64,000 nucleotides of DNA from Streptomyces sp. CC228A (GTDB lineage Bacteria; Actinomycetota; Actinomycetes; Streptomycetales; Streptomycetaceae): contig NZ_JAJPUI010000002.1 of the NCBI RefSeq assembly GCF_021390935.1, positions 806,001 through 870,000 of the forward strand. The letters run 5' to 3'. The notes beneath the pieces are model-generated. The model ran no database searches, had not been told where the DNA came from, and was given only the letters and a program-made list of their open reading frames with translations. Shown here in pieces: positions 57,879-64,000 of this stretch; within the stretch, counting starts at the first letter, position 1, and each line of letters begins with the position of its first letter. Position numbers and translations under genes: made by a program.

Positions 57879-59154
57879 TCACCCGTCAGCTCCCGGGTCC
57901 CGCACCGGCGCCTCCTCTAACGCCGCGCCCCTCTCCGGTGCCGGCCTCGGGGCCGGTTCCTGCGGCTGCGGGTCCGGGCGGGCGTCGCGGAACCGGCGCC
58001 GGTCCCGGGCCGCCGCGGGCGGTGCGTCGGCGAGGCGGACCACCGCCCCGTCGCGCCCGGCGACCACCGGCTTGGGCGACAGCGCCGCCTTGGCCCGGTA
58101 CTGGGCGGCGTCCGCCAGCCGGAACAGCCGCCGGGCGGACCGCACGGGCCCGATCGGGTCGCCCGTGGAGGCCACCCCGCAGGCGACGCCCTCGCCGAGC
58201 TCCAGCTCTCCGGCCCGTACGCACAGCTCGTCCGCCACCGCGACCAGCTCGTCGGCGCTCGGCCCCACCGTCACGAGGCAGAACTCGTCGCCGCCCAGGC
58301 GTGCCGCGAGCGCACCCGGCAGGCGTGCCCCGCAGTACGACAGCAGGGAGCCGAACCGTTCCAGCAGCCGGTCGCCCACCGCGTGGCCCTGGGTGTCGTT
58401 GACCCGCTTCAGCCCGTTCAGGTCGCAGACGACGAGGCCGACCGCGGAGCCGTCCGCGAGGTGCCGCTCGATGGCCTCCTCCAGGCGGGTGTCCACGGCC
58501 CTGCGGTTGGCCAGTCCGGTGAGCGGATCGGTGAAGGCCAGCTTGCGGACCTCCTCCAGCCGTTCGGTCTGCGCGATCCCCGCGGCGACGACCGCCGCCA
58601 GCACCGTCGCGAAGTCCGCGTCGCCCCGGTCGAAGACGGGCGCGCCGACCGGCCGGGCCACGTACAGCTCGCCCCAGGCCCGCCCGTGCAGGACGATCGG
58701 GGCGACGACGCAGCAGCCGCGGCCCCGCCGCCGGAGGGCGGCCGCCCGCCCCCAGGGCCTGGACCGCGCCGGGCCGGGCGGCGCCCCGGGCGGCGGTGGC
58801 CGGGCCGCGGCCCGCCCCGCCGGGGCCGAGGCCGTCGGCCGTCTCCACCCAGGCGTTGGGCTCTCCGCCGCCCGCCCAGCGTTCGTGCAGGAACTCGGTG
58901 ATCTCGGAGAACTGGTACACGGGGTACGTCTCGTCCTCCGGGAACTCCTCCTCGTCCGGGGTCCGCTGACCGGCGTTCACCAGGACCTTGAGCCTGCCGA
59001 GGTCCCGCTGCCAGGTCGAGAGGGCCGCGAACGTACCACCGAGCGCGTCGCGCGCGCCGAGCGCCGCGGCGCGCCAGCACTCACGCGGCGTGTGCGCGGC
59101 CGCCATGGCCTGCGCCAGCGCCACCACGGCCCTCAGCCGGACATCCTCACCCAT
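57879..59154 (-). pseudogene. GAF-GGDEF protein with a frameshift
   Basis: ATG 59154 opens a GAF-type domain (GEDVRLRAVVALAQAMAAAH, FAALSTWQRDLGRLKVLVNA, EEEFPEDETYPVYQFSEITE, WAGGGEPNAWVETADG). At about 58730-58790 the sensible reading changes frame and goes on as RRGRGCCVVAPIVLHGRAWG, ATVLAAVVAAGIAQTERLEE, AFTDPLTGLANRRAVDTRLE and LGGDEFCLVTV. So a GAF plus diguanylate cyclase protein of about 420 residues is split by one slip in a run of GGCGG. The GGDEF motif is intact, without an I-site. It may be a sequencing error, or a loss of c-di-GMP synthesis. A downstream start at 58661 could yield a GGDEF-only product. Confidence 0.75.
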
Positions 59155-59251
59155 TCCTCAAGCTTAGGGAGGATTTCGTACGTTTTACCCGAGATCGCCA
59201 CTCCGGTTACGCCAGGTGACGCCATCCCCCGCACCCGGGGCGGGCTGCACG

Positions 59252-60064
59252 TCAGACGCCGGGCCACTCCGGGGAGCGCTTCTCGTTGAAGGCGGCGACG
59301 CCTTCCCGCCGGTCGCCGGAGAAGGCCACGGTCCGCCAGGCCGCGTCCTCGACCTCCAGGCCCGCCCGGAGGTCGAGGCCGTGGCCGAGCCGCATCGCCT
59401 TCTTGGCGGCGCGCAGTCCGACCGGCGAGTTGGCGGCGATCCGCCCGGCCAGCTCCAGGGCGGCGCCCCGGGCGTCCTCCTCCACCAGCTCGTCCACCAG
59501 GCCGAGTCCGGCCGCCTCGGCCGCGGGCACCCGGCGGGCCGTGAAGACCAGCTCGGCGGCGCGGGCCGCCCCCACGCGGCGCGGCAGCAGCTGCGTACCG
59601 CCGCCGCCGGGGATGACGCCGACCGACACCTCCGGCAGCCCGACGACCGCGGTCGCGTCGGCCACGATCAGGTCGCAGGCCAGGGCCAGCTCGAAGCCGC
59701 CGCCCAGGGCGAAGCCGTGCACGGCGGCGATCGCCGGCATGGGCAGCTCCAGCACGCCGGTGTAGCAGGCGCGGGCGGTCGGCCGCTGGCGGCGCAGTTC
59801 GTCGTCCGTGAAGGAGTTGCGCTCCTTGAGGTCGGCGCCCACGCAGAACGCCCGGTCATGGGAGGAGGTCAGGACGGTGACCCGCACGGACGGGTCGGCG
59901 GCCAGGGCGTCGCAGGCCGCGGCGATGCAGCGGGCCATCTCGGACGAGACGGCGTTCATGGCCTTGGGGCGGTCGAGCAGCAGCTCGGCGACATGGCCGT
60001 GCCGGCGCACGGCGACGAACTCCCCGAAGCGCAGGTCGGTGGCAGCGGACGACGAAGCGGACAC
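59252..60064 (-). CDS. Enoyl-CoA hydratase/isomerase family protein
   Basis: A 270-residue crotonase-fold enzyme. Oxyanion-hole residues are in DRAFCVGADLKERNSF and VHGFALGGGFELALACDLIV; catalytic glutamates in LPEVSVGVIPGGGGTQLLPR (E at PEVS and the second, Gly-rich loop). Likely 2-enoyl-CoA hydration in fatty-acid or branched-chain amino-acid breakdown. GTG 60064 is the start. It lies between the GGDEF gene and adenylate cyclase on the same strand, but with gaps that suggest separate units. Confidence 0.9.
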   Translation of the reverse strand: MSASSSAATDLRFGEFVAVRRHGHVAELLLDRPKAMNAVSSEMARCIAAACDALAADPSVRVTVLTSSHDRAFCVGADLKERNSFTDDELRRQRPTARACYTGVLELPMPAIAAVHGFALGGGFELALACDLIVADATAVVGLPEVSVGVIPGGGGTQLLPRRVGAARAAELVFTARRVPAAEAAGLGLVDELVEEDARGAALELAGRIAANSPVGLRAAKKAMRLGHGLDLRAGLEVEDAAWRTVAFSGDRREGVAAFNEKRSPEWPGV

Positions 60065-60100
60065 GGCGGCGGGCCTCCCGGTTAACGACCGTTCATTTGG

Positions 60101-61240
60101 TTACCCGGGGATCTTAGGCTCCCGCCGCGACAGCAGCCAGGGCTCGATCACGCCGAGGCCGCGCACCGGCCGCTGCCACATCGGCTGGAGCGCGAACCGG
60201 TACGCGGGTGGCGTCCCGCCCTCCTTCTCCGCGCGCGCGGCCTCCTCCGCGAGCTGCGCCTCCGACTCCGGCGCCTCCCGGGTGCGGGCCAGCTCCTCCG
60301 CGAACGCCCCGTCCACGAGGACGGCGTCCTTCGGCGCTATCGAGGTGAGGCGGCTGGCGAGGTTCACGGTGGTGCCGAAGACGTCGCCCATGCGCGTGGT
60401 GACCGTGCCGAAGGCGATGCCGACCCGCAGCGCGGGCATGGTCTCGTCGTTCCTGAGGGTCTCGATGAGCCGGAGCGCTATCTCCGCGGCGGTCCCCGCG
60501 TCGTCCGCGGCGAACAGCACCTCGTCGCCGAGCGTCTTGATGAGCCGCCCGCCGTGGGCGGCGACGAGGTCGGCGCAGGTGGTCTCGAAGGCCTCCACGA
60601 GCTCCCCGAGCTCCTCCTCCTCCAGCCGCCGGGTCAGCCGGGTGAAGCCCACCAGGTCGGCGAAGCCGACGGCGAGCCGGCGGTCCACCATCTCGTCGTC
60701 GTCGGCCGCCTGCACGACCCGGCCGGTCGCGGCGGCGAGCTGGCGCCGCCACACGTACACGAGGAACTCCTGGAGCTCCGGCAGCAGCAGCTCCACCAGC
60801 GGGTACGTGACCTCGGTGCGGGTCATGCCGGGCTCGGGCGGCTCGGTCAGCCCCTCCAGGAACGAGTCGATCTGCCACTCCGCGAGGCGGGCCGTGGTCT
60901 GCCCGGTGGACCGCGCCACCTGCACGGCCATCGGCTCGCTCAGCAGCCCGGCCTCCACGAGGCCGGCGAGCCGCCGCAGGGCCAGCACGTCGGCCTCCGT
61001 CAGGGCCTTGGCCTGCCCGATGTCGGCGAAGCCCATGGCCCGCCAGAACCGGGACGCGAGGTCCATGGAGACGCCCGCGGTGCGGGCGGCCTGGAAGGGG
61101 GTGTAGCGCCGCTCGGCGCCGAGGATCAGCTGCTCCAGGCGGATGGCCAGGGGGTCGTCGGTCGGCTCCGCCGTGTGGTCGACGACATGGTGGGGGGTGG
61201 GGTGTGCCGTTCCGCCAGCGTTCGCGTCGTCGACGGTCAC
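60101..61240 (-). CDS. cya: Class III adenylate cyclase
   Basis: A 379-residue cyclase with a regulatory N-terminal half (LEQLILGAERRYTPFQAART, ADVLALRRLAGLVEAGLLSE) and a C-terminal class III catalytic domain: VGFADLVGFTRLTRRLEEEE with the metal Asp, the GGRLIKTLGDEVLFAADDAG loop with the second Asp, and GIAFGTVTTRMGDVFGTTVN. It makes cAMP, which in Streptomyces acts on germination and development with Crp. GTG 61240 (VTVDDANAGG) has AGGAGG 7 nt upstream; the in-frame extension to 61330 is not used by homologues. Confidence 0.93.
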   Translation of the reverse strand: MTVDDANAGGTAHPTPHHVVDHTAEPTDDPLAIRLEQLILGAERRYTPFQAARTAGVSMDLASRFWRAMGFADIGQAKALTEADVLALRRLAGLVEAGLLSEPMAVQVARSTGQTTARLAEWQIDSFLEGLTEPPEPGMTRTEVTYPLVELLLPELQEFLVYVWRRQLAAATGRVVQAADDDEMVDRRLAVGFADLVGFTRLTRRLEEEELGELVEAFETTCADLVAAHGGRLIKTLGDEVLFAADDAGTAAEIALRLIETLRNDETMPALRVGIAFGTVTTRMGDVFGTTVNLASRLTSIAPKDAVLVDGAFAEELARTREAPESEAQLAEEAARAEKEGGTPPAYRFALQPMWQRPVRGLGVIEPWLLSRREPKIPG

Positions 61241-61397
61241 CGGCCGCCTCCTGCCCGTTCCGTACGCACTGCTCCGCCGTTCTGTCGCCGCCCTGCCCCG
61301 TGGCGTGCACGAGGGGGTGCTGCTGGGCACCCCCGGGCGGGCCGCCTCAACGATACGTCAGGTGTGCCGTAGCTCACGTCCCGGCGTCCCTGCGCGT

Positions 61398-62306
61398 TCA
61401 GCCCGCGGGGCGCAGATGGACGATGTCGCCCGCCCCCACGGCCTCGCGGCCGCCGTCGGCGGTGGCCAGGACCAGGCGCCCGTCGCCGTCCACGGCCACG
61501 GCCTCGCCGGTCAGCGTCCGGTCGCCGGGCAGCTCCGCCCGCACGGTGCGGCCCAGGGTGGCGCACCCGGCGGCGTACGCCTCCTGGAGCCCCGAGGCGG
61601 CCGGGTCGCCGTCGGCGGCGGTCCACCGCCGGTACCACTCCTCCAGGGAGCGCAGGACGGCCCGCAGCAGCGGGTCGCGGTCGGTGCAGACGGCGTCGGC
61701 GAGGGCCAGCGAGCCCGCGGTGGGCACCGGGAGCTCGTCGGCGCGCAGGGTGACGTTGAGGCCGAGCCCGACGACGACGCCGTGCTCGGCGGCGCGTTCG
61801 GCGAGGATCCCGCCTGCCTTCCGCTCCTCCTTCTCCGCGCCCTTGCCGACGTGCACCAGCAGGTCGTTGGGCCACTTGAGGGCCGTGTCGACGCCGGCGG
61901 CGCGGGCGAGCGCGGTGGCGGCGGCGACCCCCGTGAGCAGCGGCAGCCAGGCGAGCCGCCGTACCGGCACCGCGGGCTTGAGCAGCACGGAGACGAAGAG
62001 CCCCGACCGGGCGGGCGCCGACCAGGTCCGGTCGAGCCGCCCGCGTCCCGCCGTCTGCTCCTCGGCGACCAGGACGGCACCCTCGGGGAGGTCGGGGGCG
62101 CGGCGCGCAAGATCGGAGTTGGTGGAGTCGACGGAGGGCACGACGTCGAGGGAGGTCCACAGCGACCCCGGCCGCAGGAGGGCCCGGCGCAGCGCCGCGG
62201 GATCGAGCGGGGGCCGTTCGAGGTCGCTCCAGCGTCCGCCGGCGCCGGAAGCGGGGCTTCCGGAGCCGCTGCCTGCACGCTTCGCTGGACCAAGTGAGGG
62301 CGTCAT
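61398..62306 (-). CDS. birA: Biotin-[acyl-CoA carboxylase] ligase (short BirA)
   Basis: A 302-residue biotin protein ligase: VVPSVDSTNSDLARRAPDLP, the biotin/ATP loop EEQTAGRGRLDRTWSAPARS, KWPNDLLVHVGKG and GVVVGLGLNVTLRADELP, with a C-terminal SH3-like domain ending GAGDIVHLRP. The N-terminal DNA-binding domain of E. coli BirA is missing, so it is a ligase only. Divergent from the carboxylase beta-subunit gene, whose complex it activates by biotinylating the alpha/BCCP subunit. Confidence 0.93.
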   Translation of the reverse strand: MTPSLGPAKRAGSGSGSPASGAGGRWSDLERPPLDPAALRRALLRPGSLWTSLDVVPSVDSTNSDLARRAPDLPEGAVLVAEEQTAGRGRLDRTWSAPARSGLFVSVLLKPAVPVRRLAWLPLLTGVAAATALARAAGVDTALKWPNDLLVHVGKGAEKEERKAGGILAERAAEHGVVVGLGLNVTLRADELPVPTAGSLALADAVCTDRDPLLRAVLRSLEEWYRRWTAADGDPAASGLQEAYAAGCATLGRTVRAELPGDRTLTGEAVAVDGDGRLVLATADGGREAVGAGDIVHLRPAG

Positions 62307-62427
62307 GCAACCCAGCGTAGGTGTGGCAAACACCGCACTGCCGAAGGCCACCCCCGCCGATACGCTACGGGCCAGTAGCCAACGCAGCCCGTGACCACAC
62401 GTGTACCAGGCAGGGAGCCGCATCCCG

Positions 62428-64000
62428 ATGTCCGAGCGTCCAGAGATCGACATCCACACGACCGCGGGGAAGCTCGCGGACCTGCAGCGCCGAATCGAGG
62501 AGGCGACGCATGCGGGTTCCGAGCGCGCCGTCGAGAAGCAGCATGCCAAGGGCAAGCTGACCGCGCGCGAGCGCATCGACCTGCTCATGGACGAGGGCTC
62601 CTTCGTCGAGCTGGACGAGTTCGCGCGGCACCGCTCCTCCAACTTCGGCCTGGAGAAGAACCGCCCTTACGGCGACGGCGTGGTCACGGGGTACGGCACG
62701 GTCGACGGCCGCCCGGTGGCGGTCTTCTCCCAGGACTTCACCGTCTTCGGCGGCGCCCTGGGCGAGACCTTCGGCCAGAAGATCGTCAAGGTGATGGACT
62801 TCGCCCTGAAGACGGGCTGCCCGGTGATCGGCATCAACGACTCCGGCGGCGCCCGCATCCAGGAGGGCGTGAGCGCGCTCGGCCTGTACGGCGAGATCTT
62901 CCGCCGCAACACACACGCGTCCGGGGTGATCCCGCAGATCTCCCTCGTCGTCGGCCCGTGCGCGGGCGGCGCGGTCTACTCCCCCGCGATCACCGACTTC
63001 ACCGTGATGGTCGACCAGACCTCGCACATGTTCATCACCGGCCCGGACGTCATCAAGACCGTGACGGGCGAGGACGTCGGCTTCGAGGAGCTGGGCGGCG
63101 CCCGCACCCACAACGCCACGTCCGGCGTCGCCCACCACATGGCCGCGGACGAGAAGGACGCGATCGAGCACGTCAAGTCGCTGCTGTCGTACCTGCCGTC
63201 GAACAACCTCTCCGAGCCCCCGGTGTACCCGGAGGAGGCGGACCTCACCGTCACGGACGAGGACCGCGAGCTGGACACGCTGGTCCCGGACTCGGCGAAC
63301 CAGCCGTACGACATCCACACCGTGATCGAGCACGTCCTCGACGACGGTGAGTTCCTGGAGACGCAGGCGCTGTTCGCGCCGAACATCGTCACGGGCTTCG
63401 GCCGGGTGGAGGGCCACCCGGTGGGCGTGGTGGCGAACCAGCCGATGCAGTTCGCCGGCTGCCTGGACATCGACGCGAGCGAGAAGGCCGCGCGCTTCGT
63501 CCGCACCTGCGACGCCTTCAACATCCCGGTCCTGACCTTCGTCGACGTGCCCGGCTTCCTGCCGGGCGTGGGCCAGGAGCACGAGGGCATCATCCGGCGC
63601 GGCGCGAAGCTGATCTACGCGTACGCGGAGGCCACGGTGCCGCTCATCACCGTGATCACCCGCAAGGCGTTCGGCGGCGCGTACGACGTGATGGGCAGCA
63701 AGCACCTGGGCGCCGACCTCAACCTCGCCTGGCCCACGGCGCAGATCGCCGTCATGGGCGCGCAGGGCGCGGTGAACATCCTGCACCGCCGCACCCTGGC
63801 GGCCGCGTCCGACGAGGAGCGCGAGGAGCTCCGGGCGCGCCTGATCCAGGAGTACGAGGACACCCTGCTGAACCCGTACACGGCGGCGGAGCGCGGCTAC
63901 ATCGACGCGGTGATCATGCCGTCGGAGACCCGCGCGCACATCGTCAAGGGCCTGCGTCAGCTCCGCACCAAGCGGGAAGACCTGCCTCCGAAGAAGCACG
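62428..64000 (+). CDS. pccB: Acyl-CoA (propionyl-CoA) carboxylase beta subunit, partial at the window edge
   Basis: About 524 residues of a carboxyltransferase subunit are visible, running off the right edge close to its normal end (~530). Blocks: [100 protein letters not shown] (first oxyanion hole) and [20 protein letters not shown] (second). It transfers carboxyl from carboxy-biotin to propionyl- or acetyl-CoA, supplying methylmalonyl-/malonyl-CoA for fatty acids and polyketides. ATG 62428 has CAGGGAG upstream. Confidence 0.95.
   Translation, partial: MSERPEIDIHTTAGKLADLQRRIEEATHAGSERAVEKQHAKGKLTARERIDLLMDEGSFVELDEFARHRSSNFGLEKNRPYGDGVVTGYGTVDGRPVAVFSQDFTVFGGALGETFGQKIVKVMDFALKTGCPVIGINDSGGARIQEGVSALGLYGEIFRRNTHASGVIPQISLVVGPCAGGAVYSPAITDFTVMVDQTSHMFITGPDVIKTVTGEDVGFEELGGARTHNATSGVAHHMAADEKDAIEHVKSLLSYLPSNNLSEPPVYPEEADLTVTDEDRELDTLVPDSANQPYDIHTVIEHVLDDGEFLETQALFAPNIVTGFGRVEGHPVGVVANQPMQFAGCLDIDASEKAARFVRTCDAFNIPVLTFVDVPGFLPGVGQEHEGIIRRGAKLIYAYAEATVPLITVITRKAFGGAYDVMGSKHLGADLNLAWPTAQIAVMGAQGAVNILHRRTLAAASDEEREELRARLIQEYEDTLLNPYTAAERGYIDAVIMPSETRAHIVKGLRQLRTKREDLPPKKH

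Noticed and set aside
57693..57890. CRISPR-like or attachment repeats
   Set aside because: Imperfect adjacent units without spacers, between two core genes; simple tandem duplication.

Overview
The window is high-GC actinobacterial chromosome, almost certainly Streptomyces. The supports are GTG/TTG starts, purine-rich ribosome binding sites, short intergenic hairpins, mycothiol conjugate amidase (Mca), an LAETG sortase substrate, a Streptomyces-type HutH, a GlxA-like copper oxidase and the acyl-CoA carboxylase beta subunit next to BirA. As I remember it, the flanking gene order is the conserved Streptomyces core (pckA, hemolysin III, mca, greA, ilvA, metB, msrA, L,D-transpeptidase, hutH, cya, birA, pccB); I could not check this.

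Layout. 1-12.8 kb is core: a membrane protein start, an AlaA-like aminotransferase, a frameshifted small gene, pckA, hemolysin III, then a three-gene operon on the minus strand (GT2 synthase, GT39-like membrane protein, galactose-oxidase-like GlxA paralogue), and the 3' part of a yyaL/DUF255 thioredoxin-domain gene. About 12.85-36.4 kb is a foreign island inserted inside yyaL. 36.4-64 kb resumes the core: the 5' end of yyaL, a lipoprotein, mca, DUF4307, greA, a DrrAB-like ABC pair, ilvA, marR, metB, three paralogous helical-repeat proteins around an M48-type peptidase, a cupin, msrA, an L,D-transpeptidase lipoprotein, a sortase substrate, hutH, a frameshifted GAF-GGDEF gene, enoyl-CoA hydratase, adenylate cyclase, birA and the start of pccB.

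The island splits yyaL exactly in the codons for its CHWC motif. An 8-bp sequence (TGGCACCA) is present at both junctions, and removing the insert restores a perfect [11 protein letters not shown] reading. The left end also carries a second, diverged yyaL 5' fragment broken at the same codon. Cargo from left to right: a mercury module (two small CC-GP membrane proteins, an ArsR-type regulator, MerA); a SulP transporter with a divergent MerR regulator; DoxX; a cluster including a DUF427 protein, CDP-alcohol phosphotransferase, SRPBCC protein, DUF3179 protein, MauE-like protein, a Tes-like (COG1964-type) radical SAM enzyme, a methyltransferase, a 4-TM protein and a CRP/FNR regulator; a Cys-rich mini-protein with a divergent metal-type MerR; an arsenic/redox operon (two ArsC, TrxB, TrxA, ChrA with an internal stop) divergent from arsR, an aquaporin and a truncated arsO; then small secreted proteins and remnants. 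I see no integrase or transposase.

The strongest new observation is a shared promoter architecture inside the island. Five promoters (one operator is divergent) carry GTGAGCGC-CTCAC-type dyads, that is GTGA-N6-TCAC, placed 22-23 nt upstream of a TA(G/C)CGT or TACGTT -10. This is class II CRP/FNR geometry. With the island-encoded CRP/FNR protein, whose recognition helix reads SRETCTKVL, it suggests a self-contained regulon around the radical SAM enzyme, possibly for membrane-lipid modification.
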